The notes below the pieces were generated by a model. It worked only from the letters and a program-made list of their open reading frames with translations. It had not been told where the DNA came from and searched no databases. The translations under genes and the position numbers were made by a program. A stretch of DNA of 64,000 nucleotides from Bacteroidota bacterium (lineage in GTDB: Bacteria > Bacteroidota > Bacteroidia > UBA7662 > CANHCV01), in contig CANMVY010000007.1 of NCBI GenBank assembly GCA_947501265.1, positions 41,416-105,415 on the forward strand, in the 5' to 3' direction. Positions within the stretch are counted from its first letter, which is position 1; every line of letters begins with the position of its first letter. This document shows, piece after piece, positions 35,662-44,006 of this stretch.

Positions 35662-36786
35662 ATGAAAAAACTCATTTTCGCCCTTTCCGCTGTAGTGGTG
35701 TTGGCCTCTTGCGGCGGCGGTTCTCGATTGGAAGAAGTAAAAGCCGAGTTGGCCGCAAAGAAAAAAGAAGTAACAACCCTGAACGACGACATTAAAAAGT
35801 TGGAGATGGAATTGGCCAAGCTAGATACCGGAGTGAAAGCTTCAGGAAAGTCGACCTTGATCTCGGTTACCGAAGTTAAAAAAGCTTCGTTTACCAATTA
35901 CATCGACGTGATGGGAAAAGTGGATGCCGATAAAAATGCCAACCTTTCCGCAAAAGTTCCAGGAATGGTAACTCGTGTTTACGTAACTCCAGGAAGTAAC
36001 GTACGTGAAGGTCAAGTTTTGGCTGAAATCGATAACTCGGCCATGTCGGCAGGAGTAGAAGAATTAAAGCAACAGATGCGTTTTGCAACCGATTTGTACG
36101 AAAAACAAAAATCGTTGTGGGATCAGAAAATCGGCTCTGAAGTACAATTCCTAAGTGCGAAAAACAACAAAGAAGCGCTGGAGAAAAAGTTAACCACCTT
36201 GAATGAGCAGTTGGATATGTACCGCATTCGTGCTCCGTTTAACGGGGTTGTGGACGATGTATTCATCAAAGTTGGACAAGTAGCAGCTCCAGGCTTTCCC
36301 GCCATTCGTTTGGTGAATTTCTCTGGTTTGAAAGTTACCGCCAACCTCGCGGAAACGTATTTGGCCAAAGTAAAAGCCGGAAATTCCGTTCGCGTTGAAT
36401 TCCCTGATTTGAAAACATCGACCAATTCTACCGTTAACTATGTTGCCGGTGTCGTAGATCCTATGACCCGCTCCATCAAAGTAGAAGCTTCGGTGACCAA
36501 TATTTCAGGTTTGAAGCCCAACATGATTGCGGTATTGAAAATTACCGATTACTCCAATTCAAATGCAGTAGTTGTTCCAGTTAACACCGTTCAATCCAAC
36601 GAGGAAGGTTCTTTTGTTTTGGTTGCAGTGAAGGAAAATGGAAAAATGATTGCCAGAAAGAAAATGGTTAGCGTTGGAGCAACCTACAATGGAATGACCG
36701 AAGTTAAATCGGGTTTACAAGAAGGCGATCAATTGATCACAACTGGATTCCAAGAATTGAACGACGGTGATCAAATTGCTTATTAA
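35662..36786 (+). CDS. RND efflux periplasmic adaptor (MFP) lipoprotein
   Basis: A 374-aa membrane-fusion protein with a lipobox (LASC, Cys17). A coiled-coil segment (about 23-52, EEVKAELAAKKKEVTTLNDD) lies before the usual barrel-sandwich domain, which is atypical because MFP hairpins normally sit inside it. The lipoyl-like halves include AKVPGMVTRVYVTPGSNVRE and IRAPFNGVVDDVFIKVGQ. The C terminus is a membrane-proximal domain. Confidence 0.94.
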   Translation: MKKLIFALSAVVVLASCGGGSRLEEVKAELAAKKKEVTTLNDDIKKLEMELAKLDTGVKASGKSTLISVTEVKKASFTNYIDVMGKVDADKNANLSAKVPGMVTRVYVTPGSNVREGQVLAEIDNSAMSAGVEELKQQMRFATDLYEKQKSLWDQKIGSEVQFLSAKNNKEALEKKLTTLNEQLDMYRIRAPFNGVVDDVFIKVGQVAAPGFPAIRLVNFSGLKVTANLAETYLAKVKAGNSVRVEFPDLKTSTNSTVNYVAGVVDPMTRSIKVEASVTNISGLKPNMIAVLKITDYSNSNAVVVPVNTVQSNEEGSFVLVAVKENGKMIARKKMVSVGATYNGMTEVKSGLQEGDQLITTGFQELNDGDQIAY

Positions 36787-36797
36787 GAAATATAGCG

Positions 36798-39700
36798 ATG
36801 AAAGATACTCAAAAAGAATTTAAGCCCAGTAGTTGGTCGATTGATAACAAAACGGCCATTTATGTTATCACGGCCATCATTACATTGGCGGGGATTTTCA
36901 GCTACATCAAGCTTCCCAAAGAGAAATTTCCGGATGTGGTAATTCCAACCATTTATGTAACCACCATTTATCCAGGTGCTGCCCCCAGCGACATTGAAAA
37001 CTTGGTTTCAAAACCGTTGGAAAAACAAATCAAATCGATCTCTGGAGTAAAAAAACTTACATCGAATTCGGTTCAAGATTTTTCCATGGTGATGGTGGAA
37101 TTCAACACCGATGTTGATGTGGCAGAAGCCAAGAGGAAGGTGAAAGATGCGGTAGATAAAGCTCGTTCTGAATTGCCTTCCGATCTTCCCAAAGAACCAT
37201 CGGTGATGGAGGTTGACTTTTCTGAAATGCCCATTTTGTACGTAAACATTTCCGGTGATTTCGATTTGAATAAGTTGAAAAAGTACGCGGACGTTGCCAA
37301 GGATAAAATTGAAGGATTGAAGGAAATTACCCGTGTAGATGTGGTTGGTGCCTTGGATCGCGAAATTCAAATCAATGTTGACATGTACAAGATGGAAGCG
37401 GCGAATTTGACCATGCGCGATGTGGAAATGGCCGTTGCTTACGAAAACATGCGAATTTCCGGTGGTAATTTAGATATGGATGGAATGAAACGTTCCGTTT
37501 CCATTTCCGGAGAATTCACTTCCGTAGATCAAATCAAAAACCTAGCGCTTCGCTCCATGAGCGGTGCAACGGTTTATTTGAAAGACGTTGCCGATGTAAA
37601 AGATAGTTTTAAGGAACAAGAAAGTTATGCTCGTTTGAACGAGAAGAATGTGATCACCTTAAACATCATCAAACGAAGCGGTGAAAACTTGATTGATGCC
37701 AGCGATAAAGTTCGTGGAATCATGGATGAATTGAAGGTTTCAACCTATCCCAGAGAATTGGAAGTGGTATTGACCGGCGACCAATCAACCGAAACCCGTG
37801 TTACGTTGAAAGATTTGATCAATACGATTGTGATTGGTTTCATTTTGGTAACCATCATTCTGATGTTTTTCATGGGAGCTACCAATGCCATTTTCGTTGG
37901 TTTATCGGTTCCGCTTTCTTGCTTTTTGGCGTTCATGTTTTTCCCGAGCATGGGCTTCAGCTTGAACATGATTGTGTTGTTCTCTTTCCTTCTCGCTTTG
38001 GGAATTGTGGTGGATGATGCGATTGTGGTGGTAGAAAACACCCACCGAATATTTGATAATGGAAAAATGCCCATCGTTAAGGCGGCCAAACTCGCTGCCG
38101 GTGAAGTATTCGTGCCCGTTTTGGCCGGAACCCTAACCACCATCGCTCCGTTTATTCCCCTCGCTTTCTGGGGTGGAATCATCGGTAAATTCATGTTCTT
38201 CCTGCCGGTTACCCTCATCGTTACTCTTTTCGCTTCCCTTGTTGTGGCCTACATTATTAATCCCGTTTTCGCGGTTGATTTTATGAAACCACACGAGGAC
38301 GAAACCACCGAAGAATTCAAGAAGAAAAGCAAAAAAAGCAGTCGAAAAACGGCCATCGTCTTGGGTGTTATTGCAATTCTCGGATATGTTTCTGGAAGTT
38401 TGGCTTTCGGTAACCTGATGTTGGTGTTCATGGGATTGTACTTCTTGCATAAATACGCATTGAAACATACCATTGAAAAATTCCAAAACAAGGCTTGGCC
38501 GAAAGTTCAAGAGAAATACAAGAAGGTAATTACCTGGGCTTTGATTGGCAAACGTCCGTTAGGATTGTTGGGAGCAACGTTAGGATTATTGGTTTTCTCC
38601 ATCGTTTTAGTTGGAATTGTTAAGCCTAAGGTTGATTTCTTCCCCAATGCTGAGCCAAATTTCACCTACGTTTACATCAAGCTTCCTGTTGGAACCGACC
38701 AACGTTATACCGATTCCGTTACCAAAATTCTGGAAGGAAAAGTGTACAATGTTCTTGGTATGCAGAACGGAAAGAAAAATCCATTGGTTGAATCGGTGAT
38801 TTCCAACGTTGCCGTGGGAGCGACCGATCCTCAAGAAGGTGATCGTTCAACGGCCTCGAATAAATCAAAAATCTCCATTGCCTTTGTTGAGTTCGCTCAC
38901 CGCGATGGAAAAAGTACCCAAGAAGTGTTGGATAAAGTTCGCGAAGGCATGAAGGGAGTCGTTCCTGGAGCCGAAATTACCGTTTCAAAGGAATCGAACG
39001 GACCTCCAACCGGAAAGCCCGTATCCATTGAGATCATGGGCGACGATTTCAACGAGCTCATTGCTACGTCGAAAGGGTTGAAGCGTTATTTGGATTCAGT
39101 TGGAATCAAAGGCGTGGAAGAACTGAAGAGCGATTTGCAGGATAAAAAACCTGAAATCGAAATTGCCATCAATCGGGAGCGTGCAAATCGCGAAGGCATC
39201 AGCACCGCTCAAATCGGAATGGAACTTCGAAATGCCATCTTTGGAAAAGAAGTTTCTAAGTTTAAAGACAACAACGATGAGTATCCTATCAATTTGCGAT
39301 ACATGAAGTCGCAGCGGGAAAACATCAATCAGTTGGTGAACTTGAAAATTTCTTACCGCGACATGAACATGGGAGGAATGATTCGTCAGGTGCCTCTTTC
39401 TGCCCTTGCTGATGTTCAATACGCCAACGCTTTCGGAGGCATTAAGCGGAAAGCTCAGAAGCGTATTGTGACCCTTTCGTCCAATGTATTGAGCGATTAC
39501 AATCCCAATGAGGTAGTTGCCCAGGTTCAAGCTGCGGTAGAAAATTATAAAAAGCCAGAATCGGTGAGTATTACCATGGGTGGAGAACAAGAACAACAAG
39601 CCGAAACAGCTGGTTTCTTAGGAAATGCCATGTTGATTTCTTTGGGATTGATTCTCCTGATTTTGGTGACTCAGTTCAACTCCATCTCGAAGCCTATTTT

Positions 39701-40241
39701 AATTCTTTCTGAAATTCTCTTCTCCTTGATTGGTGTATTGTTAGGATTCTCCATTTTTGGAATGAACATTTCCATTGTCATGACCGGAATCGGAATTGTT
39801 GCCTTGGCTGGTATTGTGGTTCGTAACGGAATTCTTTTGGTGGAATTTACCGACTTATTGATGGAACAAGGCATGCCATTGAAGGAAGCCATTATCGAAG
39901 CTGGTAAAACCAGGATGACTCCCGTATTGCTTACGGCTACGGCTACGATGCTCGGTTTGGTACCCTTAGCGATCGGATTTAACATCGACTTTTTGTCGCT
40001 GTTGGAAACCGGAAATCCCCACATCTTTTTCGGTGGTGATAGCGTTGCATTCTGGGGCCCCTTGAGCTGGACCATGATTTTCGGATTGTCGTTTGCAACC
40101 TTCCTGACCCTGATTCTTGTTCCTTGTATGTATTACTTGAATGAAACGGGCAAAGAACGTTTGTACGGATGGTTCGGTAAGAAATACGTTTCCAAACCCG
40201 AAAAGAAGTATTTGGAATCCCTAGAAGTTAATCATCAGTAA
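36798..40241 (+). CDS. RND family efflux permease (AcrB-type), extended
   Basis: A 1147-aa inner-membrane proton-driven pump. The family signature LLALGIVVDDAIVVVENTHR in TM4 carries the two proton-relay aspartates, and the second half has GIVVRNGILLVEFTD. It is about 100 aa longer than usual RND pumps. The extra length is mainly at about 500-590, between TM6 and the second periplasmic domain: a highly charged segment (DETTEEFKKKSKKSSRK) followed by two extra hydrophobic stretches. A second insert lies near the C terminus. The substrate is unknown. Confidence 0.96.
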   Translation: MKDTQKEFKPSSWSIDNKTAIYVITAIITLAGIFSYIKLPKEKFPDVVIPTIYVTTIYPGAAPSDIENLVSKPLEKQIKSISGVKKLTSNSVQDFSMVMVEFNTDVDVAEAKRKVKDAVDKARSELPSDLPKEPSVMEVDFSEMPILYVNISGDFDLNKLKKYADVAKDKIEGLKEITRVDVVGALDREIQINVDMYKMEAANLTMRDVEMAVAYENMRISGGNLDMDGMKRSVSISGEFTSVDQIKNLALRSMSGATVYLKDVADVKDSFKEQESYARLNEKNVITLNIIKRSGENLIDASDKVRGIMDELKVSTYPRELEVVLTGDQSTETRVTLKDLINTIVIGFILVTIILMFFMGATNAIFVGLSVPLSCFLAFMFFPSMGFSLNMIVLFSFLLALGIVVDDAIVVVENTHRIFDNGKMPIVKAAKLAAGEVFVPVLAGTLTTIAPFIPLAFWGGIIGKFMFFLPVTLIVTLFASLVVAYIINPVFAVDFMKPHEDETTEEFKKKSKKSSRKTAIVLGVIAILGYVSGSLAFGNLMLVFMGLYFLHKYALKHTIEKFQNKAWPKVQEKYKKVITWALIGKRPLGLLGATLGLLVFSIVLVGIVKPKVDFFPNAEPNFTYVYIKLPVGTDQRYTDSVTKILEGKVYNVLGMQNGKKNPLVESVISNVAVGATDPQEGDRSTASNKSKISIAFVEFAHRDGKSTQEVLDKVREGMKGVVPGAEITVSKESNGPPTGKPVSIEIMGDDFNELIATSKGLKRYLDSVGIKGVEELKSDLQDKKPEIEIAINRERANREGISTAQIGMELRNAIFGKEVSKFKDNNDEYPINLRYMKSQRENINQLVNLKISYRDMNMGGMIRQVPLSALADVQYANAFGGIKRKAQKRIVTLSSNVLSDYNPNEVVAQVQAAVENYKKPESVSITMGGEQEQQAETAGFLGNAMLISLGLILLILVTQFNSISKPILILSEILFSLIGVLLGFSIFGMNISIVMTGIGIVALAGIVVRNGILLVEFTDLLMEQGMPLKEAIIEAGKTRMTPVLLTATATMLGLVPLAIGFNIDFLSLLETGNPHIFFGGDSVAFWGPLSWTMIFGLSFATFLTLILVPCMYYLNETGKERLYGWFGKKYVSKPEKKYLESLEVNHQ

Positions 40242-40266
40242 TATTGATTAGTTATTGTTTTGTGTT

Positions 40267-40291
40267 AACCCCGCCTCGGCGGGGTTTTTTT
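40267..40291 (+). terminator. Rho-independent terminator of the efflux operon
   Basis: A 9-bp stem AACCCCGCC-TC-GGCGGGGTT is followed by a run of T residues (TTTTTTT ending at 40291). It closes the TetR-TolC-MFP-RND operon. Confidence 0.9.
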
Positions 40292-40300
40292 GTGTTTTTC

Positions 40301-40332
40301 TTGGAAATCATAAACCTTGGCTCCTAATTTTG
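40301..40332 (+). promoter_or_regulatory. promoter of the MMPL exporter
   Basis: TTG (40301-40303), 21 nt, TAATTTTG (40325-40332), then 11 nt to the ATG at 40344. It lies just after the terminator of the preceding operon. Confidence 0.6.
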
Positions 40333-40343
40333 GTTTCTTCATT

Positions 40344-42605
40344 ATGAGGTTTTTTCCATCCGAATCCCGTTCAAAATCCACCGCAAAACGAGTCCTTTTT
40401 CTTTACGTTTTTCTGGCGGTGGCATCCCTTTTCTATTTGTTCACCCATTTGAAGTTCAATTACGAATTGGAGAACTTCTTTCCTGAAGACAACGAAGTCA
40501 TTCGTCAGTACAAAAAGCACCTCAATCAATTCGAGTCGGAACATGATCTGATTTTGGTTTCCGTCCAAGCGCCCTCTCATTTGTTTGATGCTGATTTTTT
40601 AGGCGGAATTTCAACAGCTACTCAAAAAATCGAATCCGATTCTACCGTTACTGCCGTTGTTTCACCTTTGAGAATTACCAAGTTTGCGAAGGCTTTCCCG
40701 GTTCCTCGGCCCATTCCGTTTTTTCACCCCAACCAACCCGAGAAATTTGGGGCCGATAGCGTTGTTTTGGCAACTACCCAACATCCGATCAAGGATTTCA
40801 TTTCCATGGAGGCAAAGGCCATGTTGTTGGTGGTGAAAACAAAACCCGGATTGAATAATACGGCTTCTTCGGCGGTTCTTCAACGGGTAGAGCAAGCGTT
40901 CAAGGAAGCTGGGATTACTCAAATTCGAACTGCGGGACGAATCAAAGGGCAGTCGTACATTGTTTCGAAAATGGAGAAGGAATTTGTTGTTCTTTCGCTC
41001 ATTACCATTGTTTCACTTTGCGTTTTCCTTTGGTTTACCTTCCGAAATATTTGGGGGGTTATTCTTCCAGCTGTGGTGGTGGCTTTAGGACTTTTGTTTA
41101 CATTGGCGCTGATGTTGGCCACCCACGGAGGCATTGACCTTGTTTCCATCATTCTTCCTACGGTGCTATTTGTGGTGGGTGTTTCCGATAGCGTACATCT
41201 TCTCAATCATTTTTACACCGAAGTCAAGCACGGTCGTTCCAATTATGATGCGATGAAATCGGCATTTCAAGAAGTGGGTGTGGCTACCTTTTTAACGGCC
41301 ATCACTTCGGCCATTGGTTTCTTTACGCTCATTACTGTAACGGTGAAACCGATTGCCTTTTTCGGAATTTTTGCTGCGATTGGAATCGTATTGGTGTATT
41401 TTATCACCTTTTCGTTTTTGGCGGCGGCCATTTATTTGTTGCCTGTTCGTTTGCACGCCAAAACCGCTGAAATTGTTCCTCAATCCTTTTTGAATCGATT
41501 GTTTGATGGGGTATTACGATGGAGGTGGTCGTTGTTGGCCATTTTAGCGTTGATGGTTTATCCCATGATCAAGGGCATTCAGGCCATTGAGGTGAATAAT
41601 TTCTTTACGGAAGAGTTGCGGCCGAACGACCCCCATAAAAAGGATTTCGATTTTTTTGGCCGCTATTTTCACGGTGTTCGACCGTTTGAACTTACGGTAG
41701 AAGTAACCAATTCCCAGCAGTCGTTGCTGGATTCTTCCCATTTGCTGGCCATGAGAAAATTGGAAACGTATTTGGTGGATTCGTATGGGGTTGGAAGTTT
41801 GGTTTCTCCTTTACAGCCGCTTCGGTTGGTTAATCAGATGAACCAGGGTGGAGCAGAAGCTGCCTTTTCATTGCCGCAAAATTCAGAATCGGAAAAAGCC
41901 GTGGTGGATTCGGTGCGGATGTTGAGCGAGGAGATGAACCGATTTATTTTGTCCAGCAACGAGCGCGTTGGTCGATTTTCGGGCAGGGTAGGGGATTTGG
42001 GAAGTGCCATCTTTTTGGAGAAGAACAAGGTGTTCATGGATTTTTTAAATCGTGAAATTGAACCTTTGGGGGTAAAGGCCTCGTTGACGGGGATTTCCGA
42101 AATCATCGATTCCAACAACGAGTATTTGACCGATAATTTGATGGAGGGGTTGATTTACGAATTGCTTGCGATTGCCTTGTTGATGGGTTTGCTGTTCCGA
42201 AATTGGAGAATTACGCTGGTGAGTATCATTCCGAATGTTTTCCCATTGCTTTTCATTGGCGCTTGCATGGGATGGTTTGGGGTTCATTTGAATTTGAGTA
42301 GCGCCATCATCTTCAATATTGCGTTTGGAATTACGGTTGACGATACCATTCATTTGCTGGCGGGATACAAACTGGAACTGGCCAAAGGGAAGAGGGGGAG
42401 AGTGGCTTTGCGGGCGGCGTATCTGCACAGTGGGAAAGCGGTGTTTATGACTTCCATCATACTGTGCAGTGGCTTTTTTGTGTTGATGATGAGTCAATTC
42501 AACGGCATTTACCACACCGGATTATTGGTGGGAATTACGTTGATTGTAGCCTTGATTTCAGATTTGGTATTGCTGCCCATTTTATTGGGTGGGAAATCAG
42601 AGTGA
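40344..42605 (+). CDS. MMPL/RND-superfamily exporter (HAE3-like)
   Basis: A 753-aa membrane protein with two repeats of one helix, a periplasmic domain and five helices. Each repeat has a sterol-sensing-like signature: VLFVVGVSDSVHLLNHFY in the first half and AFGITVDDTIHLLAGYKLEL in the second. Family members export lipids or hydrophobic compounds. The ATG at 40344 is chosen by the promoter and by the basic start MRFFPSESRSKS; an upstream TTG is rejected. It has no adaptor of its own. Confidence 0.9.
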   Translation: MRFFPSESRSKSTAKRVLFLYVFLAVASLFYLFTHLKFNYELENFFPEDNEVIRQYKKHLNQFESEHDLILVSVQAPSHLFDADFLGGISTATQKIESDSTVTAVVSPLRITKFAKAFPVPRPIPFFHPNQPEKFGADSVVLATTQHPIKDFISMEAKAMLLVVKTKPGLNNTASSAVLQRVEQAFKEAGITQIRTAGRIKGQSYIVSKMEKEFVVLSLITIVSLCVFLWFTFRNIWGVILPAVVVALGLLFTLALMLATHGGIDLVSIILPTVLFVVGVSDSVHLLNHFYTEVKHGRSNYDAMKSAFQEVGVATFLTAITSAIGFFTLITVTVKPIAFFGIFAAIGIVLVYFITFSFLAAAIYLLPVRLHAKTAEIVPQSFLNRLFDGVLRWRWSLLAILALMVYPMIKGIQAIEVNNFFTEELRPNDPHKKDFDFFGRYFHGVRPFELTVEVTNSQQSLLDSSHLLAMRKLETYLVDSYGVGSLVSPLQPLRLVNQMNQGGAEAAFSLPQNSESEKAVVDSVRMLSEEMNRFILSSNERVGRFSGRVGDLGSAIFLEKNKVFMDFLNREIEPLGVKASLTGISEIIDSNNEYLTDNLMEGLIYELLAIALLMGLLFRNWRITLVSIIPNVFPLLFIGACMGWFGVHLNLSSAIIFNIAFGITVDDTIHLLAGYKLELAKGKRGRVALRAAYLHSGKAVFMTSIILCSGFFVLMMSQFNGIYHTGLLVGITLIVALISDLVLLPILLGGKSE

Positions 42606-42878
42606 TTTGAGTTGGTTTGAAAATGAAGTGAGATAATTATTTATTAAGGTATTTCCCTGATTTGGGGCGAAGGGGAATTTCAAATCCTATTTTAATTGAA
42701 CAAATCGAAGGTCGGTTACCAATTTGATTCGCTTTTTGGAATCGTGATATTGGAAACGGTTGAAACGGCTCTATGTATTTCCTTTGCTATAGTTGATAAA
42801 AAAGGATAAGCAATGTAGTTATGCATGTTTATCGATTTTTAATTGCATTAAGGTCGGTTAAATCAATCTTTCATAAAA
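42606..42878. other. intergenic region before the RAYT gene
   Basis: 273 bp with no convincing gene or terminator. It holds an 11-bp direct repeat AAGGTCGGTTA at 42708-42718 and 42850-42860. The last copy lies 19 bp before the RAYT ATG. I see no exact -7 box. Confidence 0.4.
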
Positions 42879-43520
42879 ATGACCCATTCCCCTCGCAGAT
42901 ATAATCGTAGATCCATTCGTTTAAAGGGTTACGATTATTCAAGGCCTGGATTTTATTTCATTACCATTTGTGTTCAAAACAAAAAATGGTTGTTCGGGGA
43001 AATCCTTCCGGTCGAAACCCCCAATGATGCCGAAATGAAATTAAACAATGCCGGAATAATGATAGCCAGATGGTATTTCGAATTGGAAAACAAATTTTCC
43101 GAAATTCGATGCCATGAAATGGTCATTATGCCCGATCATTTTCATTGCATCGTTGAAATTGTCGCTTCGGGTGGTATTGTTGGTAGTAGGGACGAACACA
43201 TAGGTTCGTCCCTACCAACCACAATACCAACCACAATACCAACGGTGGTGCAATGGTTCAAAACCATGACCACCAACGAATACATTCGTGGGGTAAAAAC
43301 GTTGGGATGGCCTCCATTCAACGAAAAATTATGGCAACGCAATTATTGGGAACGGATTATTCGCGATGATTTGGAATTTTTTCATATTTCGGCCTATATT
43401 CGAAATAATCCCCGAAAATGGTATCTAAATCGTTCCGGTTGGGGTAGACCTACGTGTCTACCCCAACCGGAAAAATCGGCGTGTCTACCCCAACCGGAAA
43501 AATCGGCGTGTCTACCCTAA
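42879..43520 (+). CDS. REP-associated tyrosine transposase (RAYT, Y1_Tnp/TnpA_REP)
   Basis: A 213-aa single-domain HUH nuclease of the IS200-like RAYT group. The N-terminal RRSIRLKGYDYSRPGFYFIT is typical. The HUH motif is His87-Phe-His89 in MPDHFHCIVEI, and the nucleophile is probably Tyr173 in SAYIRNNPRKW. Such enzymes nick and join REP hairpins with a GTAG tetranucleotide. Two perfect hairpins and tandem repeats lie inside the coding region (about residues 103-112 and 186 on), so the loop after the HUH strand and the whole C terminus (CLPQPEKSACLPQPEKSA) derive from repeat DNA. The stop codon is a mutated repeat unit. No flanking IS ends are seen. Confidence 0.85.
   Translation: MTHSPRRYNRRSIRLKGYDYSRPGFYFITICVQNKKWLFGEILPVETPNDAEMKLNNAGIMIARWYFELENKFSEIRCHEMVIMPDHFHCIVEIVASGGIVGSRDEHIGSSLPTTIPTTIPTVVQWFKTMTTNEYIRGVKTLGWPPFNEKLWQRNYWERIIRDDLEFFHISAYIRNNPRKWYLNRSGWGRPTCLPQPEKSACLPQPEKSACLP
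43186..43215. repeat. REP-like hairpin A inside the RAYT gene
   Basis: Perfect 12-bp arms GTAGGGACGAAC (43186-43197) and GTTCGTCCCTAC (43204-43215) with loop ACATAG. A GTAG tetranucleotide overlaps the left base (43183-43186). Weaker outer pairing extends to 43173 and 43228. The loop region reads ACACATAGGT. Confidence 0.85.
43217..43243. repeat. 12-bp tandem duplication next to hairpin A
   Basis: AACCACAATACC occurs twice in a row (43217-43228 and 43229-43240) and starts a third copy (AAC). It encodes a Pro-Thr-Thr-Ile repeat in the RAYT protein. Confidence 0.8.
43433..43472. repeat. REP-like hairpin B at the end of the RAYT gene
   Basis: Perfect 17-bp arms (43433-43449 and 43456-43472; core GGGGTAGAC / GTCTACCCC) with loop CTACGT. 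On the minus strand the loop region reads ACACGTAGGT, one base different from hairpin A (ACACATAGGT), so the two hairpins are related despite different stems. Confidence 0.85.
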
Positions 43521-43597
43521 CCGGAATAATCGGCTTGTCTACCCCAACCGGAAAAATCGGCGTGTCTACCCCAACCGGAAAAATCGGCTTGTCTACC
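43454..43597. repeat. 27-bp tandem repeat array, 5.3 copies
   Basis: The unit GTGTCTACCCCAACCGG plus AAAAATCGGC is repeated at 43454, 43481, 43508, 43535 and 43562, with a partial copy at 43589. The first 17 bases are the right arm of hairpin B. At 27 bp it keeps the reading frame (9 codons). Unit 3 (43508-43534) has C-to-T and A-to-T changes, and both create in-frame TAA codons; the first ends the RAYT reading frame. There are no spacers, so it is not a CRISPR array. Confidence 0.95.
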
Positions 43598-43726
43598 ACC
43601 AAACGAACGGTGATAGGTGGCTCGAGTCGGAGGACCAAAAGGTAACAAAAGTCATGCTCCGAACTGATAAAAGTCATTTTCTTGGAAGCGGAAATCAACA
43701 ACCTTTGAATTATAAAATTTAAAGTT

Positions 43727-43957
43727 ATGGAAAAGCACGATTTGCACCACGAATTTCCAGAGCATCAGCAGAAAATCCACGATTTGAAAGTCGGGAATGC
43801 TCATTTTCGAAAGTTGTTCGATGATTATCACAAGGTAAACAACAACATTTACCGCATTGAAACGGGGGCTGAAGCCACATCCGATGAAGTATTGAATGAC
43901 TTTCGGATAAACCGTGTGTTTTTAAAGGATGAAATTTACGCGATGCTCTTAGACTGA
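43727..43957 (+). CDS. YdcH/DUF465 family small protein
   Basis: A 76-aa helical protein. EKHDLHHEFPEHQQKIHDLK, ahead of HFRKLFDDYHKVN and RIETGAEATSDE, is the standard DUF465 pattern. Function is unknown; the fold is probably a helical hairpin. It has its own terminator. No -7 box is seen near the start. Confidence 0.88.
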   Translation: MEKHDLHHEFPEHQQKIHDLKVGNAHFRKLFDDYHKVNNNIYRIETGAEATSDEVLNDFRINRVFLKDEIYAMLLD

Positions 43958-43983
43958 ATAAAGTGTTTTATTGTTTATTTTGG

Positions 43984-44006
43984 GGGAGCTTCGGCTCCCT
44001 TTTTTA
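43984..44006 (+). terminator. Rho-independent terminator of the YdcH gene
   Basis: A GGGAGC-TTCG-GCTCCC stem (43984-43999) with a stable UUCG-type tetraloop is followed by a T run (44000-44005). It overlaps the end of the convergent cdd gene by 3 bp. Confidence 0.9.

Noticed and set aside
43454..43597. CRISPR array
   Set aside because: The 27-bp units abut with no spacers and grow from a hairpin arm; no cas genes are near.
43454..43645. Separate small genes encoding repeats such as STPTGKIGV on either strand
   Set aside because: They are only frame readings of the 27-bp repeat, with no start signal or other content.
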